Source: Micromonospora_I sp040659735 (GTDB lineage Bacteria; Actinomycetota; Actinomycetes; Mycobacteriales; Micromonosporaceae). Taken from it: DNA of 64,000 nucleotides. Both the position numbers and the translations under genes were made by a program. This document shows, piece after piece, positions 56,927-64,000 of the stretch. Under the pieces are notes generated by a model, which did no database searches, was not told the origin of the DNA, and saw nothing but the letters and a program-made list of their open reading frames with translations. The stretch's first letter is position 1; every line of letters starts with the position of its first letter. The stretch is from the NCBI RefSeq assembly GCF_040659735.1, contig NZ_JBFANZ010000001.1, positions 62,001 to 126,000 of the forward strand, written 5' to 3'.

Positions 56927-58315
56927 TCAGGGCAGGGTCGCGAGGTGCGGCTTGACGGTGCGGGCGAAGGAGTTGCCGTTGGAGACGTCCCAGTTGATCG
57001 ACCAGGTCATCGCGCCGCGGATGTCCGGGTAGGTGCGCGGGGGTCGGAAGCTGCCGCAGTTGGACGCCCGGGCCAGGCAGTCGAGCGCCTGGTTGACCAG
57101 GGTCGGGGCGACGACGCCGCCGCCCGCGGCGCCCGGTCCGGCGGGCAGACCGAGCGCGACCTGGTCGGGTCGCAGGCCGTTCTCCAGCTGAAGGCAGGCG
57201 AGCGCGGTCATGAAGTTGACCGTGCCCTGGGCGTAGGCGAAGGACTGGTCGCAGCCGAGCATCGAGCCGGAGTTGTAGAACTGCGTGTGCACGACGGTGA
57301 GGATGTCCCGGATGTCGAGCGCCAGCTTGAAGTAGGACGCCGCGGGCGACTGCATGTCGATGGTCTGCGGGGCCATGGTGATGATCAGTCCGGCGCCGAC
57401 CCTGCCGCGCAGTGACCGCAGCGCCTGGGCCATGAACGTCGGGTTGAGCCCGTTCTCCAGGTCGATGTCGACGCCGTCGAAGCCGTACTCCTGGATCAGC
57501 GCGTGCACGCTGTTGCTGAAGTTGGTCGCGGACGCCGCGTCGTTGACCGCCACCCGGCCGGTCTCGCCGCCGACGGAGAGGATCACCTTCTTGCCACGCG
57601 AATGCAGGGTCTGCACGTCGGCTTTGAAGGTGGCGTTGGTGTAACCGCCGAGCGCGGCGGAGAGTCCGGGGTCGATGCCGAAGCCGACCGCGCCGGGGGC
57701 GCCGGCCGCGTCGGCGAAGGCCACGGCGATCAGGTCGTACTCGGCGGGCACGTCGCGCAGTCGCAGCTCGACGGCGGGGTTGTCGAAGTTGTGCCAGTAG
57801 CCGGTGAGGAAGTGCCGGGGGAGGCTGCCCGTGCCGGGCGGGGCCGTCGGCGGCGGCGCGGTGGGCGGGGCGGTCGGCGGCGGCGTGGCCGTCGGTGCGG
57901 GCGTCGTCGGGGTAGGCGCGCCGCCGCACGCGGCGCCGTTGAGCCGGCAGTTGATCGGGGACCCGGAGCCGTTGCCGAGGAAGCCGAAGGAGACCGACGC
58001 CCCGGGCGCGACGGCGCCGTTGTAGTCGCGGTTGGTCGCGGTCACGTGCTGACCGGAGGTGACGACGAGCGCGTCCCAGTAACTGCCCAGGGTTGTCCCG
58101 GCCGGGAGGTCGAACTGGACGTTCCACGAGGTGATGGCGGTCGGGCCGCCGTTGGTGATCGTGTATTTGCCTTCCCAGCCGGACCCCCAGTCGGAGGTCT
58201 TCACGAAGGTCGCGGTGGGGCCCGCCGCCAGGGCCGGAGCGGCCACCCAGACGGCCGCCGCTGCGGCCGCGAGTGCGGTCGCCACGGTGGCGACAAGGAA
58301 TCGGGAACGCCTCAC
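56927..58315 (-). CDS. Secreted GH18 chitinase with CBM2
   Basis: A 462-residue exported chitinase. The GTG at 58315 is chosen because GGGGGAGGA lies five bases upstream. The signal peptide ends near residue 30 (APALAAG). CBM2 (about 31-130, SDWGSGWEGKYTITNG) is followed by a Pro/Thr-rich linker. The GH18 barrel (about 168-462) starts HFLTGYWHNFDNPA. The catalytic motif DGVDIDLEN fits DxxDxDxE, and VILSVGGETG is the SxGG motif. YNSGSML and MTWSINWD complete the active-site wall. The family is the ChiA/ChiC-like bacterial exochitinase group. The upstream region is unusually AT-rich (58360-58395), containing TTAACAGTTAACAGT on the coding strand, a likely promoter. Confidence 0.93.
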   Translation of the reverse strand: MRRSRFLVATVATALAAAAAAVWVAAPALAAGPTATFVKTSDWGSGWEGKYTITNGGPTAITSWNVQFDLPAGTTLGSYWDALVVTSGQHVTATNRDYNGAVAPGASVSFGFLGNGSGSPINCRLNGAACGGAPTPTTPAPTATPPPTAPPTAPPPTAPPGTGSLPRHFLTGYWHNFDNPAVELRLRDVPAEYDLIAVAFADAAGAPGAVGFGIDPGLSAALGGYTNATFKADVQTLHSRGKKVILSVGGETGRVAVNDAASATNFSNSVHALIQEYGFDGVDIDLENGLNPTFMAQALRSLRGRVGAGLIITMAPQTIDMQSPAASYFKLALDIRDILTVVHTQFYNSGSMLGCDQSFAYAQGTVNFMTALACLQLENGLRPDQVALGLPAGPGAAGGGVVAPTLVNQALDCLARASNCGSFRPPRTYPDIRGAMTWSINWDVSNGNSFARTVKPHLATLP

Positions 58316-58432
58316 GCAGTCCTCCCCCAACCGGTCGCGGGATTTCCCGCACATCGACAGTTGGCTAATTATTAGGACTGTTAACTGTTAATGTCCAGAC
58401 CCATTTCCCGACCCGTTTCCAACCCGACCCGG

Positions 58433-58491
58433 TGATCAAGGGATCGACCGCGGGACACGGGCCGGTGTCCATGCGGCCGATCCCTTGATCA
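58433..58491. terminator. Long hairpin after the GH16 gene
   Basis: TGATCAAGGGATCG (58433-58446) pairs with 58478-58491. Inner stems CCGC/GCGG and GGACAC/GTGTCC extend the fold nearly to the tip. It lies 29 bases beyond the GH16 stop on the minus strand and close to the chitinase promoter. The GATCAAGGG arm is shared with the family A repeats, so it may be a diverged member. Confidence 0.8.
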
Positions 58492-58519
58492 GCCCGTAGG
58501 GCGCGTCGAGACAGCGCCG

Positions 58520-59932
58520 TCAGCGGCGGAAGGTGAACCAATTGACGTTGACGAAGTCGTTCGGCTGGCCGCTGGTGAACGTCAGATAGACGGTCTGTCG
58601 CCCGGTCACCGCGGAGACGTTGGCCGGCACGGAACGCCAACTCTGCCAGCCGCCCGTGTTCGCGATCGCGAAGCTGCCGATCGGAGCGCTGGTCGGGCTG
58701 CCGAGCCGCACCTCGACCAGACCGCTCACGCCGCCCGCCGCGCCGGACGCGACCCGCGCCAGCAGATCGCGGGGCGACGTCGACCCGAAGTCGACGTTGT
58801 CGAACCGTGCCCAGTCACCGTTGCGCAGCGCGGCGATGTTCTGCCCGCCCTCGCTGCACGCCTCGACCGCGACACCGTTCTGCGCCTGGAACGCCTCGGC
58901 CTGGATCGTCGAGTACGCGCTCACACCGCCACCCGGCGGCGGCGTCGTCGGTGGCGTGGTCGGCGGGGTGGTCGACCCGCCACCCCGGCTCCAGACCGCG
59001 ACGTAGTCGACCAGCATCGGCCGCCCCGAGACGGTGCTCCCGGTCGGCGTGGCCCCGCCGGCGACGCCGTTCGGGAACGCGCCACCCATGGCGACGTTGA
59101 GCAGCAGGAAGTAGCCGGCGTGGCTGGTCATGTTGTTCCAGTGCGGCTGACCGACCTGCGCCTCGGTCACGGTGTGGAACTGCTGGCCGTCCACGTACCA
59201 GCGCAGTTGGTCGGGGTTGGCGGCGGTGTCCCACTCGAAACGGTAGGTGTGGAAAGCCGACTGGCAGGAGGCTCCGGGGCAGGCCCGGGACGCGCCGATG
59301 CCGTTGAACTCGTTGCACGGCCCGCCGGGTGCGACGCCGCAGTGCAGAACCCCCCAGACCGAGTTGATCCCGTTGACGTTCTCCATCACGTCGAACTCGC
59401 CGATCCCCGGCCAGTTCTGGTAGTTGCCGCGGTACGGCGACCCGAGCGCCCAGAAGGCGGGCCAGTAGCCGGCCGCCTCGGCGCCGGTGACGTTCGGCAT
59501 CTGGATCCGCCCCTCGATCGCCAGCACCCCGCCCGCGGGCGGCTTGAAGTTGGTGCGGACGGTCTCGATGCGGGCGGAGGTCCACTGCCCGGACGCGGTG
59601 CGGATGGGAGTGATGCGCAGGTTGCCGCCACCGTCGTGGCTGACGTTGCTGGTGCTGTTGGTGTAGGTCTGGATCTCCCCCGTGCCCCAGTTGGCCGGAC
59701 CACCGGGATAGCTCGTGCCGGTGTCGATGATCCAGTTGCCGGACGACGGAAGGGTGTTGGCGGCGCCCGTGAAGTCGTCGCTCCACACCAGGCTCCAGCC
59801 GGGCGGGGTGGGCGGGACGGCGGCGCGCGCGGTCATGCTGACCGCGAGCACGGTGGTGACCACGGCGGCGATGGCCACCGCGGCAAGGAGGCGGCGCCGG
59901 AGCGGCGCGCCGGGTTGGGCGGTCACTGTCAT
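58520..59932 (-). CDS. Secreted GH16 beta-glucanase with CBM6
   Basis: A 470-residue exported glucanase. A signal peptide of about 36 residues ends TARA. The GH16 domain (about 40-305) starts WSLVWSDDFTGAANTLP and has the catalytic signature GEFDVMENV, in which the first and last Glu are nucleophile and acid/base. A Thr/Pro linker leads to a C-terminal CBM6-type domain (about 332-470, TIQAEAFQAQNG to NVNWFTF). GH16 enzymes with this plan are mostly laminarinases (beta-1,3-glucanases). The ATG at 59932 follows AGAGGT. A perfect 18-bp LacI-type operator lies 109 bases upstream, which suggests induction by glucan oligosaccharides. Confidence 0.92.
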   Translation of the reverse strand: MTVTAQPGAPLRRRLLAAVAIAAVVTTVLAVSMTARAAVPPTPPGWSLVWSDDFTGAANTLPSSGNWIIDTGTSYPGGPANWGTGEIQTYTNSTSNVSHDGGGNLRITPIRTASGQWTSARIETVRTNFKPPAGGVLAIEGRIQMPNVTGAEAAGYWPAFWALGSPYRGNYQNWPGIGEFDVMENVNGINSVWGVLHCGVAPGGPCNEFNGIGASRACPGASCQSAFHTYRFEWDTAANPDQLRWYVDGQQFHTVTEAQVGQPHWNNMTSHAGYFLLLNVAMGGAFPNGVAGGATPTGSTVSGRPMLVDYVAVWSRGGGSTTPPTTPPTTPPPGGGVSAYSTIQAEAFQAQNGVAVEACSEGGQNIAALRNGDWARFDNVDFGSTSPRDLLARVASGAAGGVSGLVEVRLGSPTSAPIGSFAIANTGGWQSWRSVPANVSAVTGRQTVYLTFTSGQPNDFVNVNWFTFRR

Positions 59933-60040
59933 TACGGACCTCTCTGCGGGGACGGCGGAGTCGGGAGAGCGATTGCCGCTCCCGAGCGCCACAGGACGGA
60001 ACACCCCCGTGCGACGAGCGGGTAAAGCTGGCGTTACAAC

Positions 60041-60058
60041 TGAGAGAGCGCTCTCTCA
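60041..60058. promoter_or_regulatory. LacI-family (CebR/CelR-like) operator
   Basis: TGAGAGAGCGCTCTCTCA is a perfect 18-bp palindrome with the GAGCGCTC core of CebR/CelR sites. It lies in the promoter region of the GH16 glucanase gene, 4 bases before the yidC stop. The regulator is not in this window. Confidence 0.75.
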
Positions 60059-60062
60059 CGTT

Positions 60063-60833
60063 TTAGTGGTCGCGCCTCGGCTTGTCAACCGTCATCGATG
60101 GGTCACCGTCCGCGCGGACCACCTGGGGGCGACGCAGCACCGCGTGCTCCAGGGCCGTCCACGCCGTCGTCGTCAGCAGGTAGAGCGCCGCCGCCAGCGG
60201 CACCACCGCCGCGGCGAGCAGCGTGCCGTACGGCAGCAGCGGCAGCAACCGGGCCAGTGCGGCCGCACCGGGCGCAGCACTGTCGGCCACCGGCTGCACG
60301 GCCGCCATCCGTCGCATCCGCCGCGACGACCACCAGGCCAGCACCGCCAACAGCGCGAAGAGTACGGCGAAAACGGGCCCCGCCGATCCGCCCAGCCCGT
60401 CGGCGACGTGGTGGCCGAGCGGCACCCCGAAGAGCCGGTCGGTCAGCAGCGAAGCGTCTCCGGCCGCAGTGGTGAAGAGCCGGTACATCACGAAGAAGAA
60501 CGGCGCCTGCAGCAGGCCGGGCAGGCAGCCCGAGAGCGTCGTCGCCCCTTCCGCCCGGAAGAGGGCGACGGTCTCGGCGCGCAGCCGCTCCGGCTGCCTG
60601 CCGTACCGCTGCTGCAGCTCGCGAAGCTGCGGCGCGAGCGCAGCGCGGCGTCGCTCCCCGCGGACCTGCGCCCAGCTCAGCGGCGAGATCAGCAGCCGGA
60701 CGGCGATGGTGAATCCGACGATGGCGGCGGCCGTGGCGCCGCCGCCGGCGATCGGGCCGACCGCGTCGGCGAGCGCGGAAACGGCGGTGTATGCGGCGCC
60801 CACGGCGCCGTCGAGTGGTGCGAAGGCAAGCAC
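60063..60833 (-). CDS. yidC: YidC/Oxa1-family membrane protein insertase
   Basis: A 256-residue membrane insertase that helps newly made membrane proteins into the bilayer. The family core of five spans is visible, with the first cytoplasmic hairpin (RGERRRAALAPQLRELQQRY) between spans 1 and 2. The long N-terminal periplasmic domain of Gram-negative YidC is absent, as usual in Gram-positives. A basic residue sits in the first span region (FTIAVRLLISPLSW), as expected for the substrate groove. The GTG at 60833 has CAGGGG upstream. This is probably an accessory copy, since the housekeeping yidC normally lies near rnpA. The linked DUF6412-like gene upstream supports an accessory operon. Confidence 0.88.
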   Translation of the reverse strand: MLAFAPLDGAVGAAYTAVSALADAVGPIAGGGATAAAIVGFTIAVRLLISPLSWAQVRGERRRAALAPQLRELQQRYGRQPERLRAETVALFRAEGATTLSGCLPGLLQAPFFFVMYRLFTTAAGDASLLTDRLFGVPLGHHVADGLGGSAGPVFAVLFALLAVLAWWSSRRMRRMAAVQPVADSAAPGAAALARLLPLLPYGTLLAAAVVPLAAALYLLTTTAWTALEHAVLRRPQVVRADGDPSMTVDKPRRDH

Positions 60834-60988
60834 GGTAAACCCCTGGGCTCGATTCGGCGACGTCCAGCGGACCCTCGGGCGGCTGGACGGTGACGGGTGG
60901 AATCGGCCGCATGGCGGCGCCGCGGAGAGCGGGCGCAGGGCGGCCGACGGCGGAACCGGACCGGCCGCGCGCGCTGTCCCAGCGGGGA

Positions 60989-61285
60989 CTAGGTGGCGAC
61001 GGCCCGGAACGGCGCCGTCGGCGCCCGGGGACGCGGCCGCCCGGCCGCGTCGGGATCGAGTTGCCGCGGCACGCCGGCCCGGCGCGCCCGCTCCCGCATC
61101 GTCGTGCCCTGCCGCGCCGGATCGTCGGCCGGCAACCGGAGCCGGGCGACGAGACGGAGGGTGACCGCGACCGCGAGCAGAGTGGCGGCCACGGCGAGCA
61201 GCTCGGCCGGGTGGCTGGGGACGGCGGCGATCTGCGCGTAGGCGTACGCCCACACCCCCGCCACGCTCGTCAGGAACCCCGGCAC
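60989..61285 (-). CDS. DUF6412-like small membrane protein
   Basis: A 98-residue protein with one or two membrane spans (WAYAYAQIAAV and LLAVAATLLAVAVTLRLVA), then a basic, Pro-rich tail ending DPDAAGRPRPRAPTAPF. That tail and the location just upstream of a short yidC gene recall DUF6412 proteins of actinomycetes, a recollection I cannot check here. The start is a GTG. It is probably co-transcribed with yidC (155-base gap without a terminator) and may assist the insertase. Confidence 0.68.
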   Translation of the reverse strand: MPGFLTSVAGVWAYAYAQIAAVPSHPAELLAVAATLLAVAVTLRLVARLRLPADDPARQGTTMRERARRAGVPRQLDPDAAGRPRPRAPTAPFRAVAT

Positions 61286-61443
61286 ACGCGCAGCCTAGGA
61301 GCACCCGTCAAGAGGGCCGCCCGCTCCGCGGTTTCCGTGCCGCCGCCCGGAATCCGCCGCGACCCGCCGGACACGCCGCGCCCGGCACGACGGATTACCG
61401 CACGAGGGGGCGGATCGTCGGGACCAGGAGGATGATCGGGCCC

Positions 61444-62232
61444 GTGGCGGAGTGGTTCCACCGGACGATCGTCTCGACCGGCCGGCTCCCCCTCTTCTGC
61501 TTCTTCGTCGGGGTGATCGTCGGCTTCGGCTTCATCCGCGCCTCCGTACGGATGATCCGGGCGCGGGTGCGTTGGTGGCCGGGGAACGTCACGCCGGGCG
61601 GACTGCACATCCACCACGTCGTCTTCGGCGTCGTCTTCATGCTGATCGCGGGCGTCGCCGGGCTGATGATGCCGGCCAGTCCGACGCCCTGGCGGGCCGC
61701 GGCGGCCGCGCTGTTCGGCATCGGATCGGCGCTCGTCCTCGACGAGTTCGCCCTGCTGCTGCACCTGAGCGACGTGTACTGGTCGGAGAAGGGGCGCACC
61801 TCCATCGACGCCGTCTTCGTGGCGATCGCCCTCTCCGGACTGCTGCTGCTCGGCATGCGGCCGGTCAGCCTGAACGACTTCCTGCAGGCCCCCACCGACG
61901 GTGTCAAGCCCTGGTTGGCCGCCGCGCTGTTCGCCATCGCCAACCTCGCGCTCGCGGCGATCACCCTGTTGAAGGGGAAGATCTGGACCGGGCTGCTGGG
62001 CCTGTTCATCCCGGTGCTGCTCGTCGTCGGCGCGATCCGGCTCGCCCGGCCGCACTCCCCCTGGGCGCACTGGTTATACGTCCGCCCGGGGCGGCGCAAC
62101 GAGCGAAAGCGGGCGTTGGCGGCGTTCCGGGAGCGGCGGTTCCGACAACCGATCATCGCGGCGAAGATCTGGGTGCAGGAGCTGATCGGCGGCCGTCACG
62201 ACGTGCCCCTGCCCCGGCGGCCGCGCCGCTGA
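61444..62232 (+). CDS. Conserved multi-span membrane protein
   Basis: A protein of about 262 residues with six to seven spans. The first span (LPLFCFFVGVIVGFGFI) is followed by a loop PGNVTPGGLHIHHVVFGVVF, in which HIHH could bind a metal. A charged loop LDEFALLLHLSDVYWSEKG follows span 3, and the tail is basic. The histidine cluster and the DEFALLLH stretch are the most conserved-looking parts, but I cannot name a family function. AGGAGG at 61426-61431 is too close to the ATG at 61432, so the GTG at 61444 is preferred. It is divergent from the DUF6412-like gene. Confidence 0.78.
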   Translation: MAEWFHRTIVSTGRLPLFCFFVGVIVGFGFIRASVRMIRARVRWWPGNVTPGGLHIHHVVFGVVFMLIAGVAGLMMPASPTPWRAAAAALFGIGSALVLDEFALLLHLSDVYWSEKGRTSIDAVFVAIALSGLLLLGMRPVSLNDFLQAPTDGVKPWLAAALFAIANLALAAITLLKGKIWTGLLGLFIPVLLVVGAIRLARPHSPWAHWLYVRPGRRNERKRALAAFRERRFRQPIIAAKIWVQELIGGRHDVPLPRRPRR

Positions 62233-62372
62233 CCCGCATTCCAGCCCACCGCCTCCGGCCAGCCCGCAGAATGGTGGTGCCCACGACATGCGGGTTTCCC
62301 CCGGCGGGCATTGTGGGTATCGAGGTGGCTGATAGCGCCCGATGGCGGCGCGACCGACGGACGGTGAGGCCA

Positions 62373-63512
62373 ATGACCGGCAGCGTGATGACCCAGGAAC
62401 GACCCGCGCCGGACGAGGCGTCGGGGCTGCTCACCGTCGGGGTGGAAGAGGAGTTCCTGCTCGTGGACCCGGCGACCGGCGCGGCGGTGCCGGCCGTCGA
62501 CGCGGTCTTCGCCGAGGTTCCCGCCGAGCTGCGCGGCCAGGTGCAGCAGGAGTTCCAGACCAGCCAGATCGAGATCGGCAGCCCGCCCGGCGTCGAACTC
62601 GCCGCGGTGCGGCACTCGCTGGGACTGCTGCGCACCGGTCTCTCCGACGCGGCCGAGCGGGCCGGCGCCCGCCTGCTCGCCGTCGGCACCGGTCCGATCG
62701 CCGGGGCGGAGCCCCCGGTCGTGGACAGACCGCGTTTCCACCGCATGATCGAGCGGTACCGGCTGCTGGTGGACGGCCCGGGCAACAACGGGATGCACGT
62801 CCACGTCGGGATCCCCGACCCGGAGACCGGCGTCCAGGTCCTCAACCACCTGCGGCCGTGGCTGCCCGTGCTGCACGCCGCCACCGCCAACTCACCGTTC
62901 TACGAAGGCGTCGACACCGGTTACGCCAGCTGGCGCTCGGTGATGTGGGAGCGCTGGCCGGCGGTCGCACCGACCCCCTGGCTGGAGTCGCACGCCCACT
63001 ACGAGCGGCTGGTCGAGGAGCTGATCTCGTCGGGGATGCTGCTCGACCAGGGGATGCTCTACTGGTACGCCCGCCTCTCGGCCAACTATCCGACTGTCGA
63101 GGTCCGCATCGGCGACGTCTGCCCGAGCCTGGACGACACGATCCTGATCGCCGCGCTGATCCGCGGGCTGGTCGGGACCGCGCTGGCGGACATCGACGCC
63201 GGCCGCCCGGCGCCGCCGGTCGACCATCACATGCTCGTGGCGGCGCACTGGCGCGCGGCGCACGACGGGTTGGAAGGCCTGGCGGTCGACGTCCTGCGCG
63301 GCGGCACCCACCCGGCGTGGCATCTGATGCGGCGACTCGTCGACCGGATCTCCCCCGAGTTGGCCCGCCACGGCGACCTGTCGCTGGTCACTACGCTCCT
63401 CGGACAACTGCGGTCGCGCGGTACGGGGGCGGCGCGGCAGCGCGCCGTGCACGCCCGGACCGGGGACCTGCTCGACGTGGTCGACTACCTGGCCGCGCAG
63501 ACGCGGGGCTGA
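62373..63512 (+). CDS. YbdK-type carboxylate-amine ligase (GCS2 family)
   Basis: A 379-residue ATP-dependent ligase of the glutamate-cysteine ligase 2 family. The N-terminal LLTVGVEEEFLLVDP, the QEFQTSQIEIGSPP block and NNGMHVHVGIPDPETG are the ATP and metal-binding signatures. PTVEVRIGDVCPSLDD is also characteristic. E. coli YbdK has weak gamma-glutamylcysteine synthetase activity; actinomycetes make mycothiol instead of glutathione, so the natural substrate is unclear. The ATG at 62373 has GTGAGG upstream; the ATG at 62388 is also possible. It is followed after 7 bases by a CoA-disulfide-reductase-like gene, which hints at a thiol-related role for the pair. Confidence 0.9.
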   Translation: MTGSVMTQERPAPDEASGLLTVGVEEEFLLVDPATGAAVPAVDAVFAEVPAELRGQVQQEFQTSQIEIGSPPGVELAAVRHSLGLLRTGLSDAAERAGARLLAVGTGPIAGAEPPVVDRPRFHRMIERYRLLVDGPGNNGMHVHVGIPDPETGVQVLNHLRPWLPVLHAATANSPFYEGVDTGYASWRSVMWERWPAVAPTPWLESHAHYERLVEELISSGMLLDQGMLYWYARLSANYPTVEVRIGDVCPSLDDTILIAALIRGLVGTALADIDAGRPAPPVDHHMLVAAHWRAAHDGLEGLAVDVLRGGTHPAWHLMRRLVDRISPELARHGDLSLVTTLLGQLRSRGTGAARQRAVHARTGDLLDVVDYLAAQTRG

Positions 63513-63519
63513 GCTGCCG

Positions 63520-64000
63520 ATGACCGAACGCATGATCATCGTCGGGGGTGACGCGGCGGGCATGTCCGCCGGGTCCCAGGCGCGCCGGCTGCGCGGACCC
63601 GACGAGCTGGAAATCGTCGCGTTCGAACGTGGCCACTTCACGTCCTACTCCGCCTGCGGCATCCCGTACTGGATCTCCGGTCTCGTCGACAGCCCCGACG
63701 ACCTGATCGCCCGCGACCCGGAGACCTTCCGCCGCAAGCACGCGATCGACGCCCGGGTGCGGCACGAGGTGACCGCGATCGACCTCGACCGGCGCGAGGT
63801 GGTCGCTCGGGCACTCGACGACGGCGGGCGCGAGGTGCGCGAACGCTTCGACACCCTGATGTACGCCGCCGGCGCCGTCCCCATCGTCCCGCCGTGGGAG
63901 CAGGACGACGTGGCCGGCGTATTCGGCGTGCAGACCCTCGACGACGGCACGGCCCTGCGCGCGTGGCTGGAGAGCGAGCCGCGGCCGCGGCAGGCGGTGG
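63520..64000 (+). CDS. CoA-disulfide reductase/NADH oxidase-like flavoprotein, 3' end outside window
   Basis: The first 160 residues of a pyridine nucleotide-disulfide oxidoreductase. MIIVGGDAAGMSAGSQARR binds FAD. SYSACGIPYWISG contains the single redox cysteine (Cys46) that distinguishes CoA-disulfide reductases and NADH oxidases from two-cysteine reductases. MYAAGAVPIVPPW is the second FAD contact. The gene begins 7 bases after the YbdK-type ligase and is likely in its operon. The NAD domain and the dimer interface lie beyond base 64000, so a C-terminal rhodanese or other extension cannot be excluded. Confidence 0.9.
   Translation, partial: MTERMIIVGGDAAGMSAGSQARRLRGPDELEIVAFERGHFTSYSACGIPYWISGLVDSPDDLIARDPETFRRKHAIDARVRHEVTAIDLDRREVVARALDDGGREVRERFDTLMYAAGAVPIVPPWEQDDVAGVFGVQTLDDGTALRAWLESEPRPRQAV

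Noticed and set aside
58391..58403. Weak DasR-like site upstream of the GH18 gene
   Set aside because: Only about 8 of 12 core positions match; too weak to report although the location is attractive.
1..64000. tRNA, rRNA, CRISPR array or complete insertion sequence
   Set aside because: No cloverleaf-like intergenic sequence, no regularly spaced direct repeats with unique spacers and no transposase motif were seen by eye on either strand.

Overview
The window is very GC-rich and actinobacterial. Dense GTG/ATG starts, ATGA overlaps, secreted polysaccharidases with CBM2/Fn3 modules, a SigK/RskA pair, mycothiol-type DinB-fold proteins and an FxSxx-COOH peptide system point to a filamentous soil actinomycete, probably Micromonosporaceae. 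That assignment is inferred from gene style only; no rRNA or tRNA gene was seen. No CRISPR array, prophage or complete insertion sequence was found.

Layout. 1-3.8 kb: the end of a flavin monooxygenase gene, then an Entner-Doudoroff-type kdgK-eda pair divergent from an IclR regulator. 4.1-7 kb: a GH12 endoglucanase, a cluster of hairpin repeats, a decayed SRPBCC gene and an unknown protein. 7.5-15.6 kb: aldo/keto reductase, a LigD-like phosphoesterase joined to a ligase domain that lacks the catalytic lysine, a secreted 5'-nucleotidase, KatE catalase and an SDR. 15.6-24 kb: FAD monooxygenase, M14 carboxypeptidase, gamma-glutamyltransferase, cupins, a cyclase, a DinB-fold protein and gene remnants. 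24.2-29.6 kb: metal homeostasis, with a heme oxygenase-like protein, a GDT1-family Mn exporter behind a yybP-ykoY riboswitch, and an Fe(III) ABC importer behind an iron box.

30.2-39.6 kb is the most distinctive region. It is an FxSxx-COOH system: AAC(3)-like acetyltransferase, FxsA peptide, FxsB radical SAM maturase and an HExxH peptide hydroxylase on the plus strand. Facing it on the minus strand are FxsC (TIR-like) and FxsT (ParA-like, TIR, NB-ARC and TPR). The two halves converge on a copy of the hairpin repeat. The precursor ends FNASL instead of FxSxx.

40-43.7 kb: sigK-rskA, a fasciclin lipoprotein and a membrane-anchored molybdopterin oxidoreductase, with SigK-type promoters before sigK and the fasciclin gene. 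44-48.6 kb: two Hsp70-like proteins and an Erm methyltransferase with a possible leader peptide. 48.8-55.1 kb: a sigma-like/transmembrane fusion, an oxidoreductase, small membrane proteins, FabG and a GH13 enzyme. 55.3-60 kb: two GH18 chitinases and a GH16 glucanase with a LacI-type operator. 60-64 kb: YidC, a DUF6412-like protein, a membrane protein, a YbdK-type ligase and the start of a CoA-disulfide-reductase-like flavoprotein.

Intergenic hairpins with GATCAAGG or GATCTTGCAG arms recur through the window, mostly at gene ends. They form at least two repeat families.
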